From Pseudomonadota bacterium (GTDB lineage: Bacteria; Pseudomonadota; Gammaproteobacteria; Steroidobacterales; Steroidobacteraceae): a stretch of 44,967 nucleotides of DNA. Positions 24,017-32,634 of the stretch are shown here, piece after piece. The position numbers and the translations under genes are program-made. The stretch is taken from NCBI GenBank assembly GCA_021807675.1, contig JAKBCR010000011.1, positions 1 through 44,967 on the forward strand. Reading direction: 5' to 3'. The notes beneath the pieces were generated by a model. That model ran no database searches. It was not told the origin of the DNA and worked only from the letters and a program-made list of their open reading frames with translations. The stretch's first letter is position 1. Each line of letters opens with the position of its first letter.

Positions 24017-26314
24017 ATGACAAAAAGCCGCTCACATCTTTCCGCGAAGACTTTCAACCGGTGCGACACCTCCCTCGCCCTTCCAGCCGAGAAGAGGGTG
24101 GAACGCGCGGTCGCCTTGATTCTGGCGCTCGCCGCGATGGCGCCCGTTGCCTACGCCCAGACCGCCCAATCGAATGGCCAGAGTAACCTGAATTCTCCCG
24201 TGGCCCTCAACGAGGTCGTGGTCACCGCGCAGAAATACAAGCAGCGCATTCAGGACGTGCCGATCTCGATCACTGAAATCTCAGCGTCCGCGCTGGCCAA
24301 AGCCAACGTGACCACAGCGAGCGATCTACCCTCGCTGGTGTCCGGCCTGGTCTGGGGCCGCCAAGGCGGGTGGTTCACACCCAGCCTGCGCGGAATCTCC
24401 ACCAGCGTAGTGGCCGTCGGCGCCTCCTCTCCGGTCGCGATATACGTGGATGGCGTGTACCAGGCCATGCCGCTAGGCACTTTGGCGGACCTGCCGGACA
24501 TCAAGAGCATCGAGGTGCTCAAAGGGCCGCAGGGAACGCTCTTCGGACGAAACGCCACCGGCGGCGCGATCAGCATCAACACGCTGGACCCCTCTTTCGT
24601 ACCCACCGGCAACGTGGAGGTGGGATACGGTGAGATCGGCGGCGGGTCGGCCAAGGAGTCCCCGCACGAGACCGCCAGCGCCTTCGTGAGCGGGCCGCTG
24701 GTCGGCCATACGCTCGCCGGCAGCCTCTCGGCGTATTACGGCCACACCAACGGATATCTCACCAACGACCTGAACGGCAGCCGCAATGGCAGGGTCGACT
24801 CCCAGGTCTTGCGCGGCAAGCTGCTGTGGCAGCCGGTCGACAACGTGAAGGTCCTGGCCAGCGCCTTCTATACCCATCGGCTGGACGGAGCCGTCGATGC
24901 GCCATTCCCCTATGATGGGGAGACGGCTGCGCAGTTCTATCCCGGATCGATCATCCCGACGCAGCCCTGGCACATTGCCTATAACTTTCAGAGCCCGGAC
25001 GTGGAAACGGATGCGCGCGGCGGGAGCATCAAGACCACGGTCGATCTGGGCTTGGGCACCCTCACCAGCATCACCGCGTACTCGAACACGGAGGCCAAAG
25101 TATTCACCAACGGCTACTCCGCATGGGCAAACCCGGTGAGCGTCCCCACCGACCCCCCGCCGTTCCACCTGAACTGTATCACGGCATTCGCCTGCGTCAC
25201 CGCGAACCCGATCTTCTCCTATGATCAGACCTCCTCCCAGGAATTCGACTTCGCCTCCAACAAGATCGGCCGCTTCCGGTTCGTCGGCGGATTGTATGGA
25301 TTTTACAACCGCGCCCGCGAGCACGACTCCTATAACAATGCCGCCTTCATCGACGACACCGTCATCAGGGATGAATCCTACGCCGCATTCGGTGAGGCGA
25401 CTTACGACGTGACCCGCAAGCTGTCCACCATCTTGGGCGTGCGGCTCACCCGTGAGGAGCTGAAAGCGAGCGGCTCATTCTTCGGGGCAGCGCTCGCCCC
25501 CTATGGAAACAAGACCTGGAACTCGACGACACCTCGGCTCTCCGTGGTCTACAAGCTCACGCCGACCGTCAACACGTATTTCACGGCCAGCGAAGGCTTC
25601 AAGGCCGGTGTCATCTCCGGCCAGTACACCCCCGGCGTGCCGCCCGCCAACCCGGAGACGGTGTATGCGTACGAGCTCGGCATCAAGGCCGCCGAGGCGC
25701 GGTACATGCTCGACCTGTCGACGTACTACTATGATTACCGCGATCTGCAGGTCGAGACCCTGATCGATTCGGGGGCGGTGACCGTGCCGCAGAACGCGGC
25801 GCGCGCGCGAATATTCGGCGTCGATTTTGACGGCGCGATCCGGTGGACCGACGAGTTCGAGACCCGGCTGGACACGACCTATCTGGGACATGCCTACTAC
25901 AGCTCGTTCCCGGATGCGCTCGCCTATGTCCCGCCGCTCACGGCAGCCGGAAAGCAGACGGTAACTTACAATGCCACCGGCACCCGCATGCTTTCCGCTC
26001 CGGTCTGGACGGGCACACTGTCCGGGACCTATACGAAGACCCTGACTCCGGGCACCTTCGCGGCAACCGCTTCCGTCTATTTCTCGAGCGCCTATCGGTG
26101 GGACTACACGGGAGCCATCCAGACGGGCAACTACAGTCTCATCAATGCCAACCTCACCTTCACGCCGGCATCGAGCAGCTTCAAGTACACCCTGTACGGC
26201 AAGAACCTTGCCAACAAGGCGTATGTCCAGGGCATGACGCTGGCGGCGGTGGCCCCGAATGCGTTCTTCGGCCAGCCGCGCGAAGTGGGCGTCAAGATCG
26301 ATTACGTCTTCTGA
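24017..26314 (+). CDS. TonB-dependent outer-membrane receptor
   Basis: A 765-residue TonB-dependent receptor. The N-terminus has a long basic region followed by a hydrophobic stretch (VALILALAAMAPVAYAQ) as signal peptide, with cleavage likely after AYA near residue 47. The TonB-box-like LNEVVVTAQK follows, then the plug (DVPISITEI, YVDGVYQ, IKSIEVLKGPQGTLFGRNATGG) and a beta-barrel ending in a C-terminal aromatic (YVF), as needed for outer-membrane insertion. It has the general features of sphingomonad-type catabolic TonB receptors, so it probably imports the island's substrate. No TonB/ExbBD genes are in the window. A strong hairpin follows the stop. Confidence 0.95.
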   Translation: MTKSRSHLSAKTFNRCDTSLALPAEKRVERAVALILALAAMAPVAYAQTAQSNGQSNLNSPVALNEVVVTAQKYKQRIQDVPISITEISASALAKANVTTASDLPSLVSGLVWGRQGGWFTPSLRGISTSVVAVGASSPVAIYVDGVYQAMPLGTLADLPDIKSIEVLKGPQGTLFGRNATGGAISINTLDPSFVPTGNVEVGYGEIGGGSAKESPHETASAFVSGPLVGHTLAGSLSAYYGHTNGYLTNDLNGSRNGRVDSQVLRGKLLWQPVDNVKVLASAFYTHRLDGAVDAPFPYDGETAAQFYPGSIIPTQPWHIAYNFQSPDVETDARGGSIKTTVDLGLGTLTSITAYSNTEAKVFTNGYSAWANPVSVPTDPPPFHLNCITAFACVTANPIFSYDQTSSQEFDFASNKIGRFRFVGGLYGFYNRAREHDSYNNAAFIDDTVIRDESYAAFGEATYDVTRKLSTILGVRLTREELKASGSFFGAALAPYGNKTWNSTTPRLSVVYKLTPTVNTYFTASEGFKAGVISGQYTPGVPPANPETVYAYELGIKAAEARYMLDLSTYYYDYRDLQVETLIDSGAVTVPQNAARARIFGVDFDGAIRWTDEFETRLDTTYLGHAYYSSFPDALAYVPPLTAAGKQTVTYNATGTRMLSAPVWTGTLSGTYTKTLTPGTFAATASVYFSSAYRWDYTGAIQTGNYSLINANLTFTPASSSFKYTLYGKNLANKAYVQGMTLAAVAPNAFFGQPREVGVKIDYVF

Positions 26315-26352
26315 GGGCGATGCGCTCGTCACCGGCTCGAGACACCGCAATC

Positions 26353-26387
26353 GGCGGGGCTGCCGTCAAGGTTTCGGCAGCCCCGCC
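26353..26387 (+). terminator. Strong GC hairpin after the TonB receptor
   Basis: GGCGGGGCTGCCG (26353-26365) and CGGCAGCCCCGCC (26375-26387) pair perfectly over 13 bases around a nine-base loop, 39 bases after the receptor stop. No T-run follows, so it may be a partial terminator or a stabiliser between the abundant receptor message and the SnoaL gene downstream. Confidence 0.6.
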
Positions 26388-26435
26388 ACCTCGGGTGGGC
26401 GGGCCGATCTTCCCCGAAGCGGCCAGGAGATTCAG

Positions 26436-26867
26436 ATGACACCGATCGACCGGATCCTCGCGATGGAGGAGATCAAGGCCGTTAAAGCGCGCTACTTCCG
26501 CCACCTCGATACGAAGCATTGGGCCGAGTTCGGCAAGGTCTTCACGGCGGATGCGACGCTCGAGGTCGCGCCGCGGGAAGGCGACCCCGGGCGCAAGGAG
26601 ACCGGTGCCCCGCAGATCCTCGCCTGGGTGAGCAGCGCGCTCGCCGATGCAATCACCGTGCATCACGGCCACATGCCGGAAATCGAGATCCTCTCCCCCG
26701 ATCGCGCATCGGCCATCTGGGCCATGGATGACATCGTGATCTGGAAGGACCGGGCACTGCACGGCTGGGGTCACTACCACGAGACTTATCGGCGCGAGGT
26801 CGATGGCTGGAGAATCGCGAGCTCGCGCCTGACCCGCCTCAGAGTGAAGATACGGAGCCGCGACTGA
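26436..26867 (+). CDS. SnoaL/NTF2-like protein
   Basis: A 143-residue SnoaL-like protein: the first helix IDRILAMEEIKAVKARYFRHLD is the hallmark of the SnoaL_4 subgroup, followed by VFTADATLEVAP and a C-terminal HETYRREVDGWRIASSRLTRLR. Start ATG 26436 is supported by an AGGAGATTCAG site, while upstream in-frame codons lie in the receptor terminator region. In this subgroup a His and Asp pair can serve as the catalytic set; His94-like residues in TVHHGHM may play this role (inference). It is downstream of the TonB receptor and converges with the MDR gene. Confidence 0.83.
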   Translation: MTPIDRILAMEEIKAVKARYFRHLDTKHWAEFGKVFTADATLEVAPREGDPGRKETGAPQILAWVSSALADAITVHHGHMPEIEILSPDRASAIWAMDDIVIWKDRALHGWGHYHETYRREVDGWRIASSRLTRLRVKIRSRD

Positions 26868-26957
26868 TTTCGCGTACGCGGCGCATTCCCACGCAATCTC
26901 GCCCTGCACAGGGCACGGGCGTGGGCGCGCCGCGAGGGACCGGAATGAGGGGGCTCG

Positions 26958-27965
26958 TCAGATCTCGATGCAGATCTTGCCGATGTGTCGGCCTTCCTGC
27001 AGATATCGGTAAGCGCTGGCCAGCTCCGCGAGCTCGAAGGTGCGATCGACGACGGGCCTCAGGGCATTGGCCTCGATCGCACGAATCATATCCTGCTGAT
27101 CCTTGCGGCTACCCACCGTCACGCCTTGCAGCCGCAGCCGCTTGGCTTGCACGATGGCGAAAGGCATGACATCGGTCTTGAAGCCGGCCACCGCCCCGAT
27201 CAGCGCCAGGTGCCCGCCGGTGCGGACGGCCGCCAGCGACTGCTTCAATGTGTTGGGCCCCCCGACCTCGATCACGTGATCGACTCCGATTCCGCCCGTG
27301 ATGTCCCGAACGGCATCACCCCACGCCTCGACCTCCCGATGATTGATCACGTGATCCGCTCCGAGTGACTTCAGCCGCTCGAGCTTCTCGGCCGCCGATG
27401 AGGTGGCGATCACGACCGCGCCCGCCGCCTTGGCGAATTGCAGCGCGAAAAGGGATACGCCACCCGTACCCTGGATAAGCACGTACTCGCCTGGCTTCAC
27501 GCCACCATCGACGACGAGCGCACGCCAGGCCGTGACACCGGCGCAGGTGAGCGTGGCGCTCTCGATGTATGTCAGGCCCCTCGGAGCGCGCGTGAAATGC
27601 GCGGCCGGACGTGTTACGAGCTCACAAGCGAATCCGTCCTTCGGCCCTCCGGGACTGGTCACGAGCTGCGAGCGCTCGATGTGGCCATCGAGCCACCCGG
27701 GGTGGAAGGTACTCACGACGGCATCCCCGGGCTTGAATTCCGTCACGCCCTCGCCGACCGCGATCACTTCCGCCGCCGCATCCGAGAGGGGAATCAGCCC
27801 GTCGGCCACCGGAAAGAAGCCGGTCGCGACCAGCCCATCACGGAAATTCAGTGATGCGGCCCGCACCCGAGCCTTGATCTCCCCGGGGCCGGGATCCCGC
27901 GCCTCCATTGCCTCGAGCCGGAGGTTGTCGAGACTCGCCGGTTGGCGGATTCGCATCGCTCTCAT
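26958..27965 (-). CDS. MDR-family NAD(P)H-dependent oxidoreductase (zinc-independent)
   Basis: A 335-residue medium-chain dehydrogenase/reductase. The GroES-like N-terminal half (LNFRDGLVATGFFP, VGEGVTEFKPGDAV) and the Rossmann motif GTGGVS with LIQ before it place it with quinone- or enoyl-reductase-like and NAD(P)-dependent alcohol dehydrogenases. The catalytic-zinc Cys and the four structural-zinc cysteines of classical alcohol dehydrogenases are absent, so it probably reduces an enone or oxidises without zinc. A GAGGAT site precedes the ATG. Its promoter candidate shares an operator-like motif with Rieske oxygenase 2, suggesting joint control. Confidence 0.9.
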   Translation of the reverse strand: MRAMRIRQPASLDNLRLEAMEARDPGPGEIKARVRAASLNFRDGLVATGFFPVADGLIPLSDAAAEVIAVGEGVTEFKPGDAVVSTFHPGWLDGHIERSQLVTSPGGPKDGFACELVTRPAAHFTRAPRGLTYIESATLTCAGVTAWRALVVDGGVKPGEYVLIQGTGGVSLFALQFAKAAGAVVIATSSAAEKLERLKSLGADHVINHREVEAWGDAVRDITGGIGVDHVIEVGGPNTLKQSLAAVRTGGHLALIGAVAGFKTDVMPFAIVQAKRLRLQGVTVGSRKDQQDMIRAIEANALRPVVDRTFELAELASAYRYLQEGRHIGKICIEI

Positions 27966-28224
27966 GGGTATATCCTCGTACTCAATCGGTCCGGTGATCT
28001 GCGTGTCCCCGGGAAGGCGGGTCTTTGGGGGTGAGGCGGCAGGGCAAATTGGCGATCTGGCGACTCGATCGGGCAGATGATATACGTATCGCGATCAATT
28101 TAAAGCCGAAAGGCGCCTCGGGTATGCCGGCAGCATCGGATCCTCAATGTACGTGCGTATGAGGAACAGCCCCTGAGGAATGGATGCCGCGAGGCCGCGT
28201 TGGAAACGAGCGACGGGATTCAAC
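27966..28224. promoter_or_regulatory. Divergent region between MDR gene and enoate-reductase-like gene
   Basis: A 259-base divergent region with an AT-rich core at 28075-28105. It holds the ATACGTAT palindrome (28082-28089) within a minus-strand promoter match. No clear plus-strand promoter is recognisable; the plus-strand ATG at 28225 has only a weak GGGA site. Confidence 0.45.
28077..28104 (-). promoter_or_regulatory. Candidate promoter with ATACGTAT operator, upstream of MDR gene
   Basis: On the minus strand TTTAAA (28099-28104) and TATCAT (28077-28082) are 16 bases apart and the string CGATACGTAT overlaps the spacer and the -10 box. The layout parallels the RO2 promoter candidate at 20740-20767. 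The distance from -10 to the MDR ATG is about 112 bases. Confidence 0.4.
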
Positions 28225-30276
28225 ATGAGTCACAAGTATTCGCGTGTGTTCAGTCCCATCAGGCTCGGGCCCGTGGACATCGAGAACCGGTTCTACTGCT
28301 CGCCGCATGCGATTCCGCTCAGCACGCCGCGCGGCGCGCCTACGGAGGATTTTATCGCCTACTGCGAGGCCCGCGTGCGAGGCGGGTGCGGGCTCATCAT
28401 GGTGAGCATGAGCGTTCCGCAGCGAGGCCGGGGTGTGCAGCCGACGCCCCACATTGAGGAGAACATCCCCGCGCTGCGCATGCTCGCGGACGCGGTACAC
28501 GGTGCCGGAGGAAAGTTCATCGTAGAGCTCTGGTATCACTGGGCGAGGCCGGGCAAGTGGGACCCGCTCAGCCCCCCGGCGCCTGCCCTCGGGCCTTCGG
28601 CGGCGCAGTTCAATCTCTTCGGCAGGAGATCGGCAACGCGCGAGATGAGCACCGCGGAAATCCGGCACATGATCGATGCGGTCCGGGACTCGACACGCAA
28701 CCTGCGCGAGGCCGGGTTTGACGGGGTCATGCTGCACGCCTCTCACGGCGCGATTCTCGAGCAGTTTCTCTCTCCCTACTTCAATCGGCGATCCGATGAG
28801 TATGGGGGCACTCTCGAGAACCGGATGCGGCTCCTGCGGGAGTCCCTGACCGCCGCCAGGGAGGCGTGCGGCGAGCGAATGGCCGTCGGAATGCGGCTCA
28901 ATTGCGATGAGCTGCTCACCGGAGGCTACGACACCCGTGAGTCATACCAGATCCTCAAGCGCACGGTGCAGGCCAGGCTCGTCGACTTCGTCGATCTCGA
29001 TGTTGCCGTCGAGCCCGATCAATTCCATATCGGCATGCCCTCGGTTTTCGTGCAGCCGCACGTATACCGGCCGTACGTCGAAGCTGTACGCGGGGCGGCT
29101 GGCAACATCCCTGTACTCAGCGTCCTCGGCCGATTGACTTCGGTCGCGGACGGCGAGGCGGCGCTCGCATCGGGGGTCTGCGATATGGTCGGGGCCGCGC
29201 GAGCGCTGTTGGCGGAGCCGAACCTGGTGAAGAACGCACGCGAGGGCAACGAAAGCCGCAGCCGCACGTGCATCGCCTGCAACTGGTGTATGGCTGCGGT
29301 GTATGACGGCGCACAGAGCTGCACCATCAACCCCTCGAGCTACCGCGAGCGCGGCTGGGGTACCGTCGTGCCCGCCCCTCGCAGGTCCAGGGTAGTCATC
29401 GTGGGGGCCGGCCCTGCCGGCCTCGAAGCCGCGCGCATATGCGCCCTGCGCGGACATGCGGTCGTGCTGTTCGAGTCGAGAAGCAGCACGGGGGGCGCTT
29501 TGACTCTTTGGGCACGCCTGCCGGGACGCGAGTTCTACCAAAAGGCGATCGACTGGTGGGATGCCGAAGTCCGGCACCTGGGCGTCGAGTTGCGCCTCGG
29601 CCGCGAGGCCACCGCGTCCCATATCCTCGACGAGCGACCCGATGCGGTCATCCTCGCCACAGGGGCGCGCTATTGCGCGAGCGGCCGTAGCAACCATCGC
29701 GATCTGGACATCCCGGGTTACGACAGCGATTTCGTTTACAGCCCCGAGGAGATCCTTCTGGATCAGGCTCGGCCCTCAGGCAAAGTGCTCGCTCTCGATG
29801 CAGAAGGACTGCACACCGGCGTGGGCATTGCGGAAATGCTGGCGCTCGCCGGAGCGGACGTGGAGTACCTGACGCCGTTTTTCGAGCCGGTGTCGCCGCG
29901 TGTCGTTGCGAGCCTGGAGCTTCCCCTCATCATGAAGAGGCTCCGCGCGGCGGGCGTGCGGATCTCTCCCTCCGCTTACATCAGCCGGATCGGCGATCAC
30001 GAGGTCACCGTGAGCGACGTCTATTCGCAGCGAGAGACGATCATCAGGGATGTCGATGCGGTCATCCTCTCCACGGGGCGCCTCGCGGTGAACCATCTCG
30101 AGAAAGAGCTCACCGGAAAGGTCGCGCAGCTTTTCGCCGTCGGCGACGCGCTCGCCCCGAGGATGTGGGCGTCCGCGAGCTACGAGGGACACAAATTCGC
30201 GCGCTACATCGGTGAGCTCGACGCGCCAAGATCGGTGGCGGACGTCTATTTTCGCCAGGACGATCCCGGCCTCTGA
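28225..30276 (+). CDS. 2,4-dienoyl-CoA reductase/trimethylamine dehydrogenase-like flavoprotein
   Basis: A 683-residue three-cofactor flavoprotein. Residues 1-350 are an Old Yellow Enzyme-type FMN barrel (VFSPIRLGPVDIENRF, then HASHGAILEQFLSPYFNRRSDEYGG). A [4Fe-4S] motif C-x2-C-x2-C-x10-C follows (CIACNWCMAAVYDGAQSC), with the spacing of the first three cysteines as in trimethylamine dehydrogenase. The C-terminal third binds ADP/FAD and NAD(P) (VVIVGAGPAGLEAARI). Such enzymes reduce conjugated dienoyl-CoA or enones, dehydroxylate bile-acid-type steroids (BaiCD/BaiH) or demethylate amines. ATG 28225 starts the OYE fold; earlier codons are unrelated. A SnoaL-like gene and a nitroreductase follow. 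Confidence 0.92.
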   Translation: MSHKYSRVFSPIRLGPVDIENRFYCSPHAIPLSTPRGAPTEDFIAYCEARVRGGCGLIMVSMSVPQRGRGVQPTPHIEENIPALRMLADAVHGAGGKFIVELWYHWARPGKWDPLSPPAPALGPSAAQFNLFGRRSATREMSTAEIRHMIDAVRDSTRNLREAGFDGVMLHASHGAILEQFLSPYFNRRSDEYGGTLENRMRLLRESLTAAREACGERMAVGMRLNCDELLTGGYDTRESYQILKRTVQARLVDFVDLDVAVEPDQFHIGMPSVFVQPHVYRPYVEAVRGAAGNIPVLSVLGRLTSVADGEAALASGVCDMVGAARALLAEPNLVKNAREGNESRSRTCIACNWCMAAVYDGAQSCTINPSSYRERGWGTVVPAPRRSRVVIVGAGPAGLEAARICALRGHAVVLFESRSSTGGALTLWARLPGREFYQKAIDWWDAEVRHLGVELRLGREATASHILDERPDAVILATGARYCASGRSNHRDLDIPGYDSDFVYSPEEILLDQARPSGKVLALDAEGLHTGVGIAEMLALAGADVEYLTPFFEPVSPRVVASLELPLIMKRLRAAGVRISPSAYISRIGDHEVTVSDVYSQRETIIRDVDAVILSTGRLAVNHLEKELTGKVAQLFAVGDALAPRMWASASYEGHKFARYIGELDAPRSVADVYFRQDDPGL

Positions 30277-30347
30277 TCGTCTGACTGGAGTGCCTTGTGC
30301 CTGCGGCGATCATCTGATATCCGAAGATATTGAGGAGTGCTTGTGCC

Positions 30348-30857
30348 ATGAGCGACTTTGCGAGTGTCGAAGCGGCCATCCGGCAGCTGCATGCGCGGTA
30401 TGCCGATGCCGTCTGGCGCAGGGATCTGCAATCCTTCGGGGACTGCTTCATCGAGGAGTGCGAATGGCGGATCGGCGGGGCCGTGATCCGTGGCCGCACG
30501 GCGATCGTCGAGCACATGCGCGGCGTGTTCCCGAAGTTCCGCAGGATCCTCGTCACCTTTCACACACCGATCCTGACGGTGGCGGGCGCAACCGCGAGCG
30601 GCAGAACGTTTCTCACCGAGCAGAGCGTCCTGGCGGACGGCCGCGGCTTTGCACCGATCGGCACGTACTTCGAGCGCTTCGTGCAAGACGGAGACTGTTG
30701 GCGATTCGCGTGGCGTCTCTTCCAGACACAGTATGCCGGCGCGCCGGATCTGTCAGGCACTTTCTTCGACAACCCGGATTTCGGGCCCCCGCCTGCAATG
30801 CCACCGCTCGATGCCCCGACCTTCAACTACACCGGGCTGCACGCCGCCAATGATTAG
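30348..30857 (+). CDS. SnoaL/NTF2-like protein
   Basis: A 169-residue SnoaL-like protein: ASVEAAIRQLHARYADAVWRR is the leading helix, followed by DCFIEECEWRIGGAVIRGR and the VQDGDCWRFAWRLFQTQYAG sheet, with a proline-rich tail of about 30 residues. ATG 30348 has a GAGGAG site; the frame from 30330 adds only six residues. It lies 71 bases after the enoate-reductase-like gene and 16 bases before the nitroreductase, so all three are probably one operon. Given the fold, it may hydrate, isomerise or epimerise the product of the flavoprotein. Confidence 0.83.
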   Translation: MSDFASVEAAIRQLHARYADAVWRRDLQSFGDCFIEECEWRIGGAVIRGRTAIVEHMRGVFPKFRRILVTFHTPILTVAGATASGRTFLTEQSVLADGRGFAPIGTYFERFVQDGDCWRFAWRLFQTQYAGAPDLSGTFFDNPDFGPPPAMPPLDAPTFNYTGLHAAND

Positions 30858-30873
30858 CTCGAGGCCGCCCCTC

Positions 30874-31548
30874 ATGAGCGTCAGCGAGGCGATCGCACGG
30901 CGACAGTCGGTGCGCGCATTCAAGCCGGATGCGGTTCCGCAAGCCACGATCCGTGAAATCCTCGATCTGGCCCGCCGCGCTCCATCCGGCGGCAATCTGC
31001 AGCCATGGCGGGTCTATGCGCTCGCCGGCGAGCCGCTGGCGCAATTCAGAGCTCTGATTGCCGAGAAGCTCGTACGCGGTGTCAAAGAGAGCCCCGAGTA
31101 CGATATCTACCCGCCAAACCTGTGGGAGCCATTGCGCACGCGTCGGCGGGAGGCCGGGGCTCTGCGATACACGGCACTGGGAGTCACGGACAAGGACAAG
31201 GAGGGACTCGAGGCCCTCACACGCTGGAACTATGAGTTCTTCGGCGCGCCGGTGGGCCTCTTTTTCTGCATAGACAGGCGCTGCGGTCCGCCGCAGTGGT
31301 CCGACGTCGGGATGTACATGATGTCGGTGATGCTGCTCGCGACCGAGCGCCGCCTCGACACCTGTCCCCAGGAAAGCTGGGCGAGCTGGCCGAGAGCCGT
31401 GGCGCAGTTCCTCGATCTTCCCGCGCAGCTCATGCTGTTCGCCGGGATGGCGCTCGGCTACCGCGACGACTCTCATTCCCTGAATCAATTCCGCACGCCC
31501 CGCGCCGGGCTCGAGGAATTCGCCGAGCTGAGAGGCGGCGCCGACTAA
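30874..31548 (+). CDS. Nitroreductase-family flavoprotein
   Basis: A 224-residue FMN-dependent nitroreductase-family protein. VSEAIARRQSVRAFKPDAVP at the N-terminus holds the FMN-phosphate-binding Arg-Arg-x-Ser-x-Arg, and RRAPSGGNLQPWRVYAL with DVGMYMMSVMLLATERRLDTCPQ are typical of the oxygen-insensitive NfsB/Frm2-like group. I chose ATG 30874 because a GAGG site precedes it; an ATG at 30850 overlapping the SnoaL stop is possible. Family members reduce nitroaromatics or quinones, or act as enone or ene reductases; which one is unknown. It overlaps the convergent GntR gene by four bases at the stops. Confidence 0.9.
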   Translation: MSVSEAIARRQSVRAFKPDAVPQATIREILDLARRAPSGGNLQPWRVYALAGEPLAQFRALIAEKLVRGVKESPEYDIYPPNLWEPLRTRRREAGALRYTALGVTDKDKEGLEALTRWNYEFFGAPVGLFFCIDRRCGPPQWSDVGMYMMSVMLLATERRLDTCPQESWASWPRAVAQFLDLPAQLMLFAGMALGYRDDSHSLNQFRTPRAGLEEFAELRGGAD

Positions 31549-32357
31549 CCCACTGCCCGCCGCAACGTGGTCGAGTAACGGTACCGATACGACGGATGAG
31601 TGCTGAGGGTGACCTGCGCGGTCAGGCCGTTGGAGGTCTTGTACGTGCGGCGGACCTCGAGTCCCGCCGTGCCGGCCTGGACTCTCAGCGGGCGCGCAAT
31701 CGCCGATGAGATGAGCGTCGCGCCGATTTCCTGGTGAACCTCCACTATCTTGTGTCCGAAGAGATTCTCGATCAGCGGGAATAACGGCCCGGTGTGCTGC
31801 GGCAGAACTCGGCGCACTGCCGCGTATTCCCGGTGGACGAAATACTCGGCCCAGCAGGCTGGGTGCTCGAGACCCTCCGCATACCCGAAACCGCGAGCCC
31901 AGAGCCACTCCTCGCCGCTCAGGAGCCCTGTCCGGCTCGCAAGCGCCCCATCGATGACCACCATCTCGAGCGACTCGATGGCGAAGCGCTGGCCGCTCGA
32001 CCAGCTGATGAGATCGTTGATGGACACGATGTCCCGGGAGCAAGAGCTCGCCGCGGGTCTCGGGACGACCGTGGTACCCGCCCGAGGGCGAGAGGCGACG
32101 AGGTTGTCCGCACGAAGCCGCTTCAACGCCTCCCTCACGGTGAACCGGCTGACGGAAAAGCGCTCACACAGCTCATCTTCGGTGGGTAGTCTGGAGCCCG
32201 CCGGGTACACCCCGTCCGCGATCTCCTTCTTCAGAATGCGCTCAATCTGCACGTACAGGTGATCGTCGGATTTGCTGCTGACAGTGCAACGGAGGGGCCC
32301 CGATTTCCGAATCGGCTCTTCCGAGCGGAACGCCGTTTCGCTGCTCGACTGCACCAT
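31545..32357 (-). CDS. GntR-family (HutC/UTRA type) transcriptional regulator
   Basis: A 270-residue regulator. The N-terminal winged helix-turn-helix is clear (LYVQIERILKKEIADGVYPAGSR, PTEDELCERFSVSRFTVREAL), and the C-terminal half has the chorismate-lyase-like UTRA fold of the HutC subgroup, which binds a small effector. ATG 32357 gives about 30 residues before the HTH, normal for the group; an ATG at 32468 would add 37 residues of no known fold. It diverges from the IclR gene and converges with the nitroreductase gene, with the two stop codons overlapping (31545-31548). It may sense a pathway intermediate and control neighbouring operons. Confidence 0.9.
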   Translation of the reverse strand: MVQSSSETAFRSEEPIRKSGPLRCTVSSKSDDHLYVQIERILKKEIADGVYPAGSRLPTEDELCERFSVSRFTVREALKRLRADNLVASRPRAGTTVVPRPAASSCSRDIVSINDLISWSSGQRFAIESLEMVVIDGALASRTGLLSGEEWLWARGFGYAEGLEHPACWAEYFVHREYAAVRRVLPQHTGPLFPLIENLFGHKIVEVHQEIGATLISSAIARPLRVQAGTAGLEVRRTYKTSNGLTAQVTLSTHPSYRYRYSTTLRRAVG

Positions 32358-32634
32358 GATTTCGCCGTTTCGAGATGACACCGTCGACCTGCTATCCGGG
32401 TTAGTGGCCAAGAAATCGGCAGCCCAGCCTGCCGCCTGGCCTCGCTGGACCGCCGCGCACATTGTCATTATAATTCTTTTTGAGGAACCAAGTTTCCGCT
32501 TTCAGAATTTTCTGCTCGATTTTTCCGGTCTCAGCGGGCCAAAAATGGCCTCAGGACTGCGATTACTTATATAAGACATTGATAATATTGTATTTAAAGT
32601 CCATGATGGCGCGTTGAGTAAAATATCCGTATAT
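32358..32634. promoter_or_regulatory. AT-rich divergent region between GntR and IclR genes
   Basis: The most AT-rich stretch of the window (32460-32635), as expected for two divergent regulator promoters. It holds an imperfect palindrome GGAACCAAGTTTCC (32484-32497) that resembles IclR-family operators (GGAA...TTCC), and TATCCGTAT (32624-32632) next to the IclR start, similar to the ATACGTAT motif elsewhere. Individual -35/-10 boxes are ambiguous. Confidence 0.45.

Noticed and set aside
23728-24186. 152-codon plus-strand frame before the TonB receptor
   Set aside because: It overlaps the receptor signal-peptide region in another frame and shows no family pattern.
30874-31548. Nitroreductase as BluB (B12 lower-ligand synthesis), tempting because of the B12 mutase nearby
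   Set aside because: The sequence looks like the general nitroreductase group, lacks BluB hallmarks that I can recognise, and is in a different operon from the mutase.
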